Positions 41,133 through 50,427 of a stretch of 64,000 nucleotides of DNA are shown in pieces. The translations under genes were made by a program, and so were the position numbers. The stretch is from Candidatus Ornithomonoglobus merdipullorum. GTDB lineage: Bacteria; Bacillota; Clostridia; UBA1381. The notes under the pieces were generated by a model that saw nothing but the letters and a program-made list of their open reading frames with translations, did not search any database and was not told where the DNA came from. The stretch is taken from NCBI GenBank assembly GCA_018714695.1, contig DVNB01000087.1, positions 52,496 to 116,495 of the forward strand, read 5' to 3'. How positions within the stretch are numbered: position 1 is the stretch's first letter; each line of letters begins with the position of its first letter.

Positions 41133-42017
41133 ATGTTTTTATCAGATAAATGGAAGGATTATGTCGTGGTAGACGCGGCGGGCGGAGAAAAGCTTGAGTA
41201 TTGGGGAAAGTATCTTTTAAGGCGTCCCGATCCGATAGCTGTCTGGAATGAGAAAACGGAGCAGAAGCTCTGGAATAAGGTGGACGCATGGTATCACCGT
41301 TCCAATTCGGGCGGAGGAAAGTGGCAGGTGTTCAATAAGAGCATCCCGGATAAGTGGCAGATACGCTATCGTGACCTTGTGTTCAACGTGCGTCCCACAG
41401 GCTTTAAGCATACGGGACTTTTCCCTGAGCAGGCTGTGAACTGGGATTGGATAGCGTCGCTTATAAAGAATGCCGCGGAACATTATGAAAGGCCTTTAAA
41501 GGTGCTCAATCTTTTTGCGTATACAGGCGGCGCCACGGTATCGGCGCTCGGAGCCGGAGCGGAGGTATGCCATGTGGATGCGTCGAAGGGGATGGTCACA
41601 TGGGCGAAGGAGAATGTTGTGGCATCGGGACTCGGCGACAGGCGCGTCAGATACATAGTTGATGACGTCGTCAAGTTCGTTAAGCGTGAGATAAGGCGCG
41701 GGAATAAATACGACGGGATAATAATGGATCCGCCGTCGTACGGACGCGGTCCGTCGGGAGAGGTCTGGAAGATAGAGAATGAGCTCTATCCGCTTGTGGA
41801 GGACTGTGTGAGCATTATGTCGGACGATCCGCTGTTCTTTCTGATAAATTCGTATACGACGGGACTTTCGGCACAGGTTCTCAAGAACGTGCTGACGCTT
41901 ACGGTATCAAAGCGTTACGGCGGAGAGATAGACGCCGACGAGATCGGACTGCCGATACGCTCGAGCGGACTGGTTCTGCCGTGCGGGATCAGCGGAAGAT
42001 GGCATAAAGACAATTGA
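41133..42017 (+). CDS. Class I SAM-dependent methyltransferase, rRNA cytosine type
   Basis: A 294-aa enzyme like the catalytic domain of the RlmI/RlmK family, without the PUA domain. SAM site: LNLFAYTGGATVSALGAGAEV; the acidic end of strand 2 is CHVDASKGM; catalytic DPPSYGRGPSGEVWK (the DPP-type motif of RNA or amino methyltransferases). The start at 41133 lies after the promoter; the ribosome binding site is weak (AAAGCGG). It would methylate rRNA or a related substrate; the exact target is not known. 66 nt before coaBC. Confidence 0.85.
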   Translation: MFLSDKWKDYVVVDAAGGEKLEYWGKYLLRRPDPIAVWNEKTEQKLWNKVDAWYHRSNSGGGKWQVFNKSIPDKWQIRYRDLVFNVRPTGFKHTGLFPEQAVNWDWIASLIKNAAEHYERPLKVLNLFAYTGGATVSALGAGAEVCHVDASKGMVTWAKENVVASGLGDRRVRYIVDDVVKFVKREIRRGNKYDGIIMDPPSYGRGPSGEVWKIENELYPLVEDCVSIMSDDPLFFLINSYTTGLSAQVLKNVLTLTVSKRYGGEIDADEIGLPIRSSGLVLPCGISGRWHKDN

Positions 42018-42083
42018 CAATGGATAATGATCAATTGATGATTAACGGACGTGTGCGTCCGTACGGTTAGGAGTTATGGATAT

Positions 42084-43283
42084 ATGCTTAAAGGAAAAAC
42101 AGTTGTATTGGGAGTAACCGGTTCGATCGCTGCGTATAAGTCGGCAAATCTTGCAAGGATGCTGAAAAAGCTTGGGGCTGATGTTCAGGTGCTGATGACA
42201 GAGAACGCGACAAATTTTATAAATCCGATAACGTTTGAGACGCTTACGTCAAATAAATGCCTGATAGACACGTTTGACAGGAATTTTAAGTACAGCGTTG
42301 AACATGTAGCTCTGGCAAAGCGCGCAGACGTAGTTATGATCGCGCCGGCATCGGCAAATGTTATAGGCAAGATAGCCGGCGGGATAGCGGACGATATGCT
42401 CACGACGACCGTGATGGCATGTCCGTGTCCTAAGATAATATCTCCGGCAATGAATCATAATATGTTCCACAATCCCATAGTTCAGGACAATCTGAAAAAA
42501 CTTGAGGGCTACGGATATACGATAGTAAAGCCGGGGCACGGGATGCTTGCAAACGGTGACATCGGCGACGGACGAATGCCGGATGAGGATGTGCTGCTTG
42601 AATATATACTGAGTGAGATCGCGTTCGAAAAGGATCTCGCCGGAAAGAATGTGCTCGTTACAGCGGGAGCGACGCGCGAGCCGATAGATCCTGTGCGGTT
42701 CATAACGAACCGTTCGACCGGCAAGATGGGCGCGGCGGTCGCGCGAGCCGCAATGTACCGCGGTGCGAACGTGACGCTCGTTGCCGGACATATGGAGACG
42801 AAGCCTCCGATGTTCGTAAATGTCGTTGAAGCGGAGACCGCGGAGGATATGTATAACGAGGTAAGCTCATATGCTCCGTATGCCGATATAATAATAAAAT
42901 CCGCGGCTGTGGCTGATTATACACCGCTGACAGTTGCGGAGGAGAAGATAAAGAAGGGCGAGGGCGGCGCGGAGATAAGGCTCAAGCGCACAAAGGATAT
43001 ATTAAAGCATCTGGGCGAAACGCGCAGAAACGGACAGTTTGTCTGCGGCTTTTCGATGGAGACGGAGAATGTTTTGGAGAATTCGTCGGCAAAGCTCAAA
43101 AAGAAAAACGTAAATATGATATGCGCAAATTCTCTGAAGGAGGAGGGCGCAGGTTTCGGGACGGATACGAATGTGATCTCGATAATAACGAAGGACGGGA
43201 TCAGGGAGCTGCCGAAAATGTCGAAATTTGACGCGGCAAATGCAATACTTGACGAGATAAAGAAGCGGCTGCACACAAGCTGA
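42084..43283 (+). CDS. coaBC: Bifunctional phosphopantothenoylcysteine synthetase/decarboxylase
   Basis: A 399-aa enzyme that joins cysteine to 4'-phosphopantothenate (CTP-dependent CoaB, about residues 190-399) and decarboxylates the product (FMN-dependent CoaC, about 1-180). CoaC: GVTGSIAAYKSANLA, the His in SVEHVALAKRAD and PAMNHNM substrate clamp. CoaB: TAGATREPIDPVRFITNRSTGKMG. The start has TAGGAG 9 nt upstream. Together with panBCD at 52.8-54.9 kb the window holds most of the route to phosphopantetheine; coaA/coaX, coaD and coaE are not here. Confidence 0.96.
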   Translation: MLKGKTVVLGVTGSIAAYKSANLARMLKKLGADVQVLMTENATNFINPITFETLTSNKCLIDTFDRNFKYSVEHVALAKRADVVMIAPASANVIGKIAGGIADDMLTTTVMACPCPKIISPAMNHNMFHNPIVQDNLKKLEGYGYTIVKPGHGMLANGDIGDGRMPDEDVLLEYILSEIAFEKDLAGKNVLVTAGATREPIDPVRFITNRSTGKMGAAVARAAMYRGANVTLVAGHMETKPPMFVNVVEAETAEDMYNEVSSYAPYADIIIKSAAVADYTPLTVAEEKIKKGEGGAEIRLKRTKDILKHLGETRRNGQFVCGFSMETENVLENSSAKLKKKNVNMICANSLKEEGAGFGTDTNVISIITKDGIRELPKMSKFDAANAILDEIKKRLHTS

Positions 43284-43313
43284 CAGCGGCGGGAAGGAGA
43301 GCTGAACGATCCG

Positions 43314-43979
43314 ATGAGGATGAGGAAAAAGAAAAACTGTGCCGCGCGCATGGAGCGCTGCGGAGACATACTTATAAAAGCGCCGGAGGAGCATAAGGGG
43401 GATTGGAGCAAGGTTTTCGGAAATGACGCACCGATACATCTGGAGATAGGCTGCGGAAAGGGCGGCTTCGTGACCGGAATGGCGGAGCTGCACCCTGATA
43501 TAAACTTTATAGCTATGGAAAAGGTAGAGGATGTGCTCGTTATGGCTATGGAAAAGGCAGTCGAAAATGGGCTCAAAAATGTACGGTTCATGTCTGCCGA
43601 TGCCGAAAAGCTTGAGGAGTATTTCGAAAAGGGCGAGCTTGAAAGGATATATCTTAACTTTTCCGATCCGTGGAAAAAGAATAAGCAAGCCAAGCGGCGT
43701 CTGACACATAAGAATTTTCTTGACAGATACAAGCGCGTCCTTGACAACGGCAGCTATATCTGGTTCAAGACCGACAATAAGCAGCTGTTTGAATTTTCGC
43801 TGAACTCGTTTGCGGCGGAGAATTTTAAGCTTGAGAACATAACCCTTGATCTTCACGCGTCAAAATTCGAGGGCAATGTTATGACGGAGTATGAAACAAA
43901 GTTTGTGGAGCAGGGACAGCCGATCTACCGCCTTGAGGCGGTGTATCTTGGCTGGGAGGATGGCAGGCTCAGTCAATAA
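43314..43979 (+). CDS. trmB: tRNA (guanine-N7)-methyltransferase
   Basis: A 221-aa SAM-dependent enzyme forming m7G46 in tRNA. SAM motif HLEIGCGKGGFVTGMAELHP, then NFIAMEKVEDVLVMA; the family signature is LNFSDPWKKNKQAKRRLTH; C-terminal TEYETKF. The ribosome binding site is distant (AAGGAG, 14 nt), so the start may be the second ATG at 43320. Convergent with the AraC gene, overlapping it by 11 nt at the stop codons. Confidence 0.95.
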   Translation: MRMRKKKNCAARMERCGDILIKAPEEHKGDWSKVFGNDAPIHLEIGCGKGGFVTGMAELHPDINFIAMEKVEDVLVMAMEKAVENGLKNVRFMSADAEKLEEYFEKGELERIYLNFSDPWKKNKQAKRRLTHKNFLDRYKRVLDNGSYIWFKTDNKQLFEFSLNSFAAENFKLENITLDLHASKFEGNVMTEYETKFVEQGQPIYRLEAVYLGWEDGRLSQ

Positions 43980-44784
43980 AACGCAGAACGGGCTTGGATG
44001 ATGCGCAGCTGCGGTAGTCGCGCGGGGTCATGCCCGTGACCTGTTTGAAAAGGTGTGACATATATATCGGTGAGTTGAAGCCGCTTTCGAGTGCTGCCTC
44101 AGTCACCGATTTTTTTGTGCCGCCGCGAAGCAGCTCCTTCACGTTTTCGATCTTGAGACTGTTCATGTATTCCATTATGGTTATGCCGGTATTTTTTTTG
44201 AAAAGGCGGCAAAGGTAGTATTTTGTTATGTGGAAATGATCAGCTATTTCGTCTATCGAAGCGATGCTCTTGAAATTGGATCTTATATATTCGAGTATCG
44301 CCGCGGTGAGAGTGCCCGAAAGCTCTGCTGCCTCTATCGCGTCGGTGCCGCCGGTAGCGCCAAGAAATATAAGTATCTCGGCAAGCAGAGCATAGCAATG
44401 CTCCGGTTCGCGGCAGCGGATCTTGTCGAGCAGCGCCGCAAGGTATTCAAAATCGTCCTTGGAAAGACTGACAACGCGTTTGTCGGCGGAAAAGCAAGAG
44501 AGCATTGAAGCTGCTGCGGACGAGGTATAGTATTTTTCGATGTAGCCGCTGCTGAATTCCACCAGCCGCCTCTTGAACGCGCTTCCGGCAGTCTTATGGT
44601 ATACATTGGGAGGAATCAGTACAACATCGTATTTTTTTATGTCGTATACTGAGTTTTCGATCATATACCTTCTGCTTCCGTTCTCTAGGAAATATATCTC
44701 ATAGTAGTCATGGCAGTGAAACGGCCCCATATCCATGGGCTTTCCCGATGATGCTTTTTCAAATTCAAAGTGTTCCGAACTCAT
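43969..44784 (-). CDS. AraC family transcriptional regulator
   Basis: A 271-aa regulator: N-terminal cupin sensor (about 10-150) with PMDMGPFHCHDYYEIYFLENGS, a His-containing sugar-binding strand set, and a C-terminal double HTH (about 165-265): SIDEIADHFHITKYYLCRLFKK and SVTEAALESGFNSPIYMSHLFKQ, followed by TGMTPRDYR. This layout is typical of regulators of sugar use. It lies downstream of the phosphoglucomutase gene on the same strand, but a terminator separates them, so regulation of that gene is only a guess. Stop overlaps trmB by 11 nt. Confidence 0.93.
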   Translation of the reverse strand: MSSEHFEFEKASSGKPMDMGPFHCHDYYEIYFLENGSRRYMIENSVYDIKKYDVVLIPPNVYHKTAGSAFKRRLVEFSSGYIEKYYTSSAAASMLSCFSADKRVVSLSKDDFEYLAALLDKIRCREPEHCYALLAEILIFLGATGGTDAIEAAELSGTLTAAILEYIRSNFKSIASIDEIADHFHITKYYLCRLFKKNTGITIMEYMNSLKIENVKELLRGGTKKSVTEAALESGFNSPIYMSHLFKQVTGMTPRDYRSCASSKPVLRFID

Positions 44785-44812
44785 ACCGATGCGGTTCCTT
44801 TCGTGAGTTATT

Positions 44813-44847
44813 GAAAAAATACCGGTCTCCGCAGCGGCGGAGACCGG
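44813..44847 (-). terminator. Terminator of the phosphoglucomutase gene
   Basis: Read leftward: CCGGTCTCCG and CGGAGACCGG as a perfect stem, followed by TATTTTTT. Confidence 0.88.
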
Positions 44848-44856
44848 GAGTATCTG

Positions 44857-46590
44857 TTACGCGAGACCGAACTGTTTTACACAGTCGGCGATTATGTCGT
44901 CAATGAGCGCCATTGCCTCGTCAAACGAGTCGGCATAGGTGCCGAGATAGAGCTTGATCTTCGGTTCTGTTCCGGAAGGTCTTACAATAAAGTATGATTT
45001 GCCGTCCGAGAGATCATAGCGAAGCACGTTCGATTTCGGAAGCCCGGTGAGCGGTGAAACGTTTCCATCCTTGTCCGTTATAGTCTGTGCCGAATAGTCT
45101 GTGGTCTTTACAACGTCAAGTCCGTTTACCGATACGGGCGGGTTCTCTCTCAGCCCGGTGAGTATCGCAGCCATTCTCTCCATACCGTCCTTGCCGGGCA
45201 TGGTGTAGGACATCGTCTTTTCAGCATAGTAGCCGTATTTCTTGTATATGTCCTGAAGCGCCTCATAGAGCGACTTGCCCTTTGTCTTGTAATATGCCGC
45301 CATCTCGGCTATAAGCATAGACGCCACTACCGCGTCCTTGTCGCGGGCATGGTTGCCTACGAGGTAACCGTAGCTCTCCTCAAAGCCTATGAGATAAGTA
45401 TGGTTCTTCTTTTCCGCAAATTCGGTCATTTTTTCGCCGATGTACTTAAAGCCTGTGAGGACGTTCATGACCTCGATACCGTAGCTCTTTGCTATAGCCG
45501 CGGCAAGCTCGGTCGTAACTATAGTCTTTATAACTACGCCGTTTGCAGGAAGGTTATCCTGTTCCTTCCTTGAACGGAGTATGTATTCAACAAGCAGAGC
45601 GCCCGTCTGGTTTCCGGTAAGCGTTCTGTATACGCCGTCGGCATCGCGGACAACTATTCCGACTCTGTCGCAGTCGGGGTCTGTGCCTATGATAACGTCG
45701 ACGTCATTTTCCTTTGCTATGTCTATAGCTATAGTAAACGCTTCCTTATTTTCGGGATTGGGCGATTTTACTGTCGGGAAGGTACCGTCCTCAGTATCCT
45801 GCTCCTTTACTACAAGTACGTTCTTGAAGCCGATCCTCTTCAATATCTCTTTTACCGGACGTGAGCCTGTGCCGTGAAGCGGTGTGTAAACGAGCTTGAA
45901 GGTATCTGCAACCTCCTTTACAGCGCCGGGATTGAGCTGCTGTGTCTGTACCGTCTCAAGGAATTTTTCGTTCAGCGCAGGCCCTACTATCTCTATGGTA
46001 CCGGCAGCCTTTGCCTCGTCAAAATCGGCGTATTCAACACTGAATATATCTATGGCATTCATTGCGTCGATGACCGTCTGAACAGCCTCGGGCGGGAGCT
46101 GACCGCCGTCGGGACCGTACACCTTGTAGCCGTTGTACTCCTTCGGATTGTGCGATGCGGTGATCATTACTCCTGCCGCGCAGCCCAGCTCACGGATACC
46201 GAACGATACCTCCGGAACGGAATGGACCGTATCGAAAAGGTATACCTTAACGCCCGCCTTGGCGAGCACCTTCGCGCTCTCACGGGCAAATTCCTTTGAC
46301 ATTATCCGCGTATCGTAGCCTATGAGAACGCCCTTTGCCGCAGCCTCCGCGCCTTCCTTGTTAACGTATTCGGCAACACCGTGACTCGCCTGTCTTACGT
46401 TGTAGATATTGAGTCTGTTAGTGCCGATCCCCAGAACACCTCTCATGCCTGCGGTGCCGAATTCGAGATCGCGGTAGAAGCGGTCCTCAAGCTCCTTTGC
46501 ATCGTCCTTTACGGACATGAGCTCTTCCTTCGCCGCGTTGTCGAGAACATCGGATGCGAGCCATTTCTCATAGTTTTCCATATAACCCAT
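44857..46590 (-). CDS. pgcA: Phospho-sugar mutase (phosphoglucomutase)
   Basis: A 577-aa alpha-D-phosphohexomutase that should interconvert glucose 1- and 6-phosphate, feeding cell-wall sugar nucleotides and glycogen. Catalytic phosphoserine in ITASHNPKEYNGYKVYG, Mg loop GTDPDCDRVGIV, sugar specificity loop GFEESYGYLV, and phosphate-binding RPSGTEPKIKLY. The start at 46590 has GGAGG 9 nt upstream; longer frames have none. Single-gene unit with its own promoter and terminator. Phosphomannomutase activity is an alternative. Confidence 0.94.
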   Translation of the reverse strand: MGYMENYEKWLASDVLDNAAKEELMSVKDDAKELEDRFYRDLEFGTAGMRGVLGIGTNRLNIYNVRQASHGVAEYVNKEGAEAAAKGVLIGYDTRIMSKEFARESAKVLAKAGVKVYLFDTVHSVPEVSFGIRELGCAAGVMITASHNPKEYNGYKVYGPDGGQLPPEAVQTVIDAMNAIDIFSVEYADFDEAKAAGTIEIVGPALNEKFLETVQTQQLNPGAVKEVADTFKLVYTPLHGTGSRPVKEILKRIGFKNVLVVKEQDTEDGTFPTVKSPNPENKEAFTIAIDIAKENDVDVIIGTDPDCDRVGIVVRDADGVYRTLTGNQTGALLVEYILRSRKEQDNLPANGVVIKTIVTTELAAAIAKSYGIEVMNVLTGFKYIGEKMTEFAEKKNHTYLIGFEESYGYLVGNHARDKDAVVASMLIAEMAAYYKTKGKSLYEALQDIYKKYGYYAEKTMSYTMPGKDGMERMAAILTGLRENPPVSVNGLDVVKTTDYSAQTITDKDGNVSPLTGLPKSNVLRYDLSDGKSYFIVRPSGTEPKIKLYLGTYADSFDEAMALIDDIIADCVKQFGLA

Positions 46591-46697
46591 TTCACAAAAC
46601 CTCCGTTTTTGGTATTTACAGAACCGCCGCAAATGCCGGCGGCACATTTATTTCCGGACCGCGACATGATGTTCTGCGGTCTGTATCTGCTGATTCT

Positions 46698-46726
46698 ATT
46701 ATATAATATTTTGGACAAAATTTCAA
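46698..46726 (-). promoter_or_regulatory. Promoter of the phosphoglucomutase gene
   Basis: Read leftward: TTGAAA (46726-46721) and TATAAT (46703-46698), 17-nt spacing. Confidence 0.7.
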
Positions 46727-46820
46727 CACCGAAAATATAATAGCCTATAAAATTTGTGTAAAAATTACTACAATATCCCCGTTATTTAGCCTTTTTGCAC
46801 AAAGCATTCTTAAGCGGTGC

Positions 46821-46849
46821 TTGACGTATCGTTCGTGATATGATAAAAT
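46821..46849 (+). promoter_or_regulatory. Promoter of the ttcA-like gene
   Basis: TTGACG at 46821-46826 and TAAAAT at 46844-46849, 17-nt spacing, 39 nt before the start. Confidence 0.72.
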
Positions 46850-46887
46850 ACTACGGATAATCAGTGAATTTGAAAGGTTGAGATATT

Positions 46888-47610
46888 ATGCTCAGAAATT
46901 TGAATAAGGTCGTGAGTCTCACGCGCAAGGCGATAGAGGAGTATGACATGGTTGACGAGAATGACAGGATAGCCGTTGGGGTATCGGGGGGAAAGGATTC
47001 GCTTGTGCTTCTTGCGGCGCTTGCGGAGCTTTCGCACTATCATCCGAAGAATTTTACGGTGTTCGGTATTTCGCTCGATATGGGCTTCGGAGGAGATTCC
47101 CTTCCGATACAGAAATTCGCGGAGGAGCTTGGTGTTGAATACTATGTAAAGAAAACGAATTTTAAGGAGATAATATTCGATATACGCAAGGAGTCAAACC
47201 CGTGCTCGCTCTGCGCAAAGATGCGCCGCGGCGCGCTGAACGACATGGCTGTCGAGCACGGCAGCAGAAAGGTGGCTCTCGGACACCATAATGACGATGT
47301 TCTGGAAACTTTTTTCTTAAGCCTTCTCTATGAGGGGAGGGTGAGCTGTTTTGCGCCGGTAACGTATCTTGACAGGACCGGGGTGACACAGATACGTCCG
47401 ATGATATACGTCCCTGAGCGAGATATAAGGGGTGTGGTAAAGCACGGGGGCGTACCGGTGGCAAAGAGCATGTGTCCCGCGGACGGCGCCACCAAGCGCG
47501 AGCAGATGAAGGAGATCATAAAGAGGCTTGAGCGCGAGACTACGCCGGGGCTTAAGAAGCGTTTGTTCCATGCCGTGCGCGCAAGTAAAATAGAGGGCTG
47601 GAAATTGTAA
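46888..47610 (+). CDS. ttcA: TtcA-like tRNA thiolation ATPase
   Basis: A 240-aa PP-loop enzyme, close in layout to TtcA, which 2-thiolates C32 of tRNA using a [4Fe-4S] cluster. ATP loop VGVSGGKDSLVLLAAL; cysteine pair CSLC in KESNPCSLCAKMRRG, plus a later Cys in KSMCPADGA, matching the three cluster ligands expected; LGHHNDDVLETFFL is the conserved middle motif. TtcA-like proteins in Firmicutes are common and not all are proven to act on C32. The start has AAAGG at usual spacing. Confidence 0.87.
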   Translation: MLRNLNKVVSLTRKAIEEYDMVDENDRIAVGVSGGKDSLVLLAALAELSHYHPKNFTVFGISLDMGFGGDSLPIQKFAEELGVEYYVKKTNFKEIIFDIRKESNPCSLCAKMRRGALNDMAVEHGSRKVALGHHNDDVLETFFLSLLYEGRVSCFAPVTYLDRTGVTQIRPMIYVPERDIRGVVKHGGVPVAKSMCPADGATKREQMKEIIKRLERETTPGLKKRLFHAVRASKIEGWKL

Positions 47611-47648
47611 TTTTTGAGTTAAGAATATAATATTGGATGTTTTTACGC

Positions 47649-47677
47649 TTGACATATTGAAGTCTTTTTTGTATAAT
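47649..47677 (+). promoter_or_regulatory. Promoter of the HD-protein gene
   Basis: TTGACA at 47649-47654 and TATAAT at 47672-47677, 17-nt spacing: full consensus. A 130-nt leader follows. Confidence 0.8.
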
Positions 47678-47807
47678 AATATTAGGAGCATGCGGCGGAG
47701 TGTGTGCTTCGAAAGCAGATGTGTGCGAAAGGACAGAGACTCTGAGGTAAAGCGCCCCGGGCAGACGTATGCGCGGAGGTGCGGGTTCTTTTATTTGAAA
47801 GGATTTG

Positions 47808-48320
47808 ATGAGAAGCAAGATGAATCGAGAGGTAATACTGTGTCTCAGAGAGCTTTTCCGCGACTCGAGACTGAATGTAATGATGGGCTTCACGCAGCAT
47901 GGGGACACATCCTGTCTTGCGCATACGATAGCGGTCGTCTATTGTGCGCTCGCTATAGCGAGGATAATGCATCTGCGCGTGAACAAAAGAGAGCTTATAC
48001 GCGGAGGGATACTGCACGATTATTTTCTGTACGATTGGCACGACGGTGAGAAGGGGAGAAAGATCCATGGCTTCACACATCCGTCGTCGGCGCTTGCGAA
48101 TGCCGAAACGGATTTTCGTCTGAGCCGGCGCGAGCGGGATATAATAAAGAAGCACATGTTTCCTCTGACCGTAAAGCCGCCTATGTACCGCGAGGCGTGG
48201 CTTATATGCCTTGCCGATAAGATCTGCGCATGCAAAGAGGCTGTGAGAAAGGATGCTTATCCCGAAATAACGAGGATGGCAGAGCGGCAGCATCTCAGAT
48301 GCGGAGCAGCAGGCGTATAA
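47808..48320 (+). CDS. HD-domain phosphohydrolase
   Basis: A 170-aa HD-superfamily protein. Metal ligands: His in CLAHTIAVVYCALAIAR, the HD pair in RGGILHDYFLYDW, and later His in GFTHPSSALANA and KKHMFPL, then CLADKICACKEA. This is the compact form common in Firmicutes, of unknown substrate (nucleotide or cyclic dinucleotide). The start at 47808 follows AAAGGA; the ATG at 47820 is an alternative. It has a strong promoter and a 130-nt leader and is followed by two membrane-protein genes. Confidence 0.85.
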   Translation: MRSKMNREVILCLRELFRDSRLNVMMGFTQHGDTSCLAHTIAVVYCALAIARIMHLRVNKRELIRGGILHDYFLYDWHDGEKGRKIHGFTHPSSALANAETDFRLSRRERDIIKKHMFPLTVKPPMYREAWLICLADKICACKEAVRKDAYPEITRMAERQHLRCGAAGV

Positions 48321-48401
48321 AGGTCTGTACGGCAGCTAGGCGGATATAAAGGCATTAACGAAAGAAGCTCTTGTATAAATAAACGGAGGACGGTGATAAC
48401 A

Positions 48402-49040
48402 ATGACGTTATCTCAATATTTCATTTGTTTTATAATATACAGCTTTTTGGGTTGGGTGTATGAATCGCTGTTTTATTCGTTCCAGTTCAAGAAGCCGGTG
48501 AATACCGGATTCCTGCACGGATGTATTTGTCCAATATACGGACTTGTGTGCGTTATGAACATAGCGTTTCTGGGCAAGGTGAAAAGCGAGGCTGCGATAT
48601 TTGTCGCAAGTATGATCACGGTATCTGTGACCGAATACGTGGTCTCATATCTGCTAGAGCACCTGTTCGGCAAACGGTGGTGGGATTACAGTGACTGGCC
48701 GCTGAATCTAAACGGCAGGATAAGTCTCATATCGTCTCTGGGATTCGGAGCGATGTCGCTGATACAGCTGAGACTGCTGCATCCGGCGATAATGAAGGTC
48801 GTATTACATATTCCTGCGGGGACCATGAAGCTTATAACCATACTTTTTATTGTGTGGGTCTTTTTCGATCTCTGCCTGACGGTGAGAGATATGGATAAGA
48901 CGGACGACCGTCTCTGGTTTATAGACGAGGAGTCGGAGACTATCAGGCAGGCGAATGAAAAGCTTGAGGAAAAGAAGAAGAGACTGTCGCTGCGTTACGG
49001 CAATGTCAAAGAGCGGATAAGGGACGCCTTCGGCAGATAA
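48402..49040 (+). CDS. Putative ABC-transporter-type permease (DUF family, CmpB-like)
   Basis: A 212-aa membrane protein with about five helices to residue 160, matching the small putative-ABC-transporter permease family of Firmicutes (pattern SFLGWVYESLFYSFQFKKPVN-type; GFLHGCICPIYG follows; then KRWWDYSDWPLNLNGRISL). The C-terminal tail (about 165-212) is charged and coiled-coil-like (ANEKLEEKKKRLSLRYG). No ATPase gene is adjacent, so transport is not established. Start at 48402; an in-frame GTG three codons earlier is close to GGAGG and is an alternative. Confidence 0.82.
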   Translation: MTLSQYFICFIIYSFLGWVYESLFYSFQFKKPVNTGFLHGCICPIYGLVCVMNIAFLGKVKSEAAIFVASMITVSVTEYVVSYLLEHLFGKRWWDYSDWPLNLNGRISLISSLGFGAMSLIQLRLLHPAIMKVVLHIPAGTMKLITILFIVWVFFDLCLTVRDMDKTDDRLWFIDEESETIRQANEKLEEKKKRLSLRYGNVKERIRDAFGR

Positions 49041-49143
49041 CGTGATGCACTTTCGTATCTGTCGTCATATTCAAGTTATGTACACGGCGGCGCATTGCGC
49101 CGCCTGTTGATATTAAGAGCGGTTTTACGCAGGGGGTGTATAC

Positions 49144-50421
49144 ATGGAAGAATCCAGACTCGGCTTGTGGCTTGAGAGAAATCTGCCGACCTTGCTGTTG
49201 TTTATAATACGTATAGTAGAGGTTTTTGCGGCAAGTATAGTTCCGTCGGTGCTGAGCGTTATAGTTATCTTTCTCGCGCCGAGCGAGAGGTCCTGGTCGG
49301 TGCTGAGCGTTTTTTGTTTTATAATAACAACGGCTGTAAACTGGTATTTCTGGCTTGATTTTGCTGTTGAGCGCGAGAGCGTAAAGCAGTTTTATATAAT
49401 AAACGGTATAGTTCAGGCCATATATATAGCCGCGTCTATAGTCGGATATTTCTTTCTCGGATATCTTGTATATTCAATGACATTTGCAAATCTTCGTATT
49501 TTCGAGGTGTTTGAAATGAAGACCATACATTCGGTGCTGATAACCGACGGTATATCGGTGCTGGTGATGATCGCGTGCGAGCGGTGGTCGAGGGCGCATA
49601 TAGACAAGATACGCGAGGTCCTAAAGAAAAATGGCGCCGATAAGGTCGAGATGGAGGACAAGTCGGAAAGCATCGTGCCTACAAAGCAGGATCGCGCCAT
49701 AGAGACACTTTCGGTCGAGGAGATGGCTGAGGAGATAGTCAGGGACGAGGAGGAAAGGCTTGAGGCGGCAAGGGAGGCTGCTGAGAGCGAGCCTGAGGAG
49801 CTTTGGAACGATGATATATCCAAGGGACACGGCGAGACTATAGTGCGTGTTGATTACAGCGAGGAAGGCACAGATACGGACGAGAATGATTTTGTTCCCG
49901 GCGCTGAAGTGAACGAGAATGAGGATTATGAGGCGGACTCTCTATGGAACAGCGAGATATACGAGGGAAGGACCGAGGGCGGAAAGCCTGTTACAGACTT
50001 TGAGGACGAGCTGAACGAGCTGCCGCCGGAACCGGCTGAGGATGAGCCTCTTTGGGACGAGGCGTTTTACAGGCAGAGGGGAAATGCGGAGGAGCTTGAG
50101 CGGATATACGCCGAGGAGGAGGCGACAGCGGCTCCGGAGGAGGTACCGTATGATGCCGATTCCCTTTGGAACAGCGATTTTTACCGCGGCACAGATAAAA
50201 ATGATATTCCGGAGCGAGTGCTTGATCTCAGCGACGAGCCGGAGGATATACCCGAGGACAGCTCTGAGGACGGATATGCCCCCGATGCATTGTGGGATAA
50301 TGTCGGCAGAGCGATCGGTGACGATATGCCGGAGAACGAGGAGCCGATAAACCCGAATATGGATTACGATACGGATTCTCTTTGGAGCAAGGATATGCAT
50401 ATGGGAAAAGAAAATAAATGA
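49144..50421 (+). CDS. Membrane protein with a long acidic tail of LWN repeats
   Basis: I do not recognise this 425-aa protein. The N-terminal 150 residues hold four membrane helices. The remaining 275 residues are very acidic and predicted disordered, with a recurring motif built on an acidic residue, Leu, Trp, Asn/Asp/Ser: ELWNDDISKG (about 219), DSLWNSEIYEG (265), EPLWDEAFYRQ (301), DSLWNSDFYRG (339), DALWDNVGRA (381) and DSLWSKDMHMG (411). Six evenly spaced aromatic-acidic motifs in a tail on the presumed cytosolic side look like docking sites for a partner. Follows the CmpB-like gene by 103 nt; GGGGGTG precedes the ATG. A bidirectional terminator follows. Confidence 0.82.
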   Translation: MEESRLGLWLERNLPTLLLFIIRIVEVFAASIVPSVLSVIVIFLAPSERSWSVLSVFCFIITTAVNWYFWLDFAVERESVKQFYIINGIVQAIYIAASIVGYFFLGYLVYSMTFANLRIFEVFEMKTIHSVLITDGISVLVMIACERWSRAHIDKIREVLKKNGADKVEMEDKSESIVPTKQDRAIETLSVEEMAEEIVRDEEERLEAAREAAESEPEELWNDDISKGHGETIVRVDYSEEGTDTDENDFVPGAEVNENEDYEADSLWNSEIYEGRTEGGKPVTDFEDELNELPPEPAEDEPLWDEAFYRQRGNAEELERIYAEEEATAAPEEVPYDADSLWNSDFYRGTDKNDIPERVLDLSDEPEDIPEDSSEDGYAPDALWDNVGRAIGDDMPENEEPINPNMDYDTDSLWSKDMHMGKENK

Positions 50422-50427
50422 ATAAAT

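Noticed and set aside
49086-49104. Terminator after the CmpB-like permease gene
   Set aside because: A perfect 8-nt stem (GGCGGCGC) exists but is followed by TGTTGATATT without a T-run; not called.
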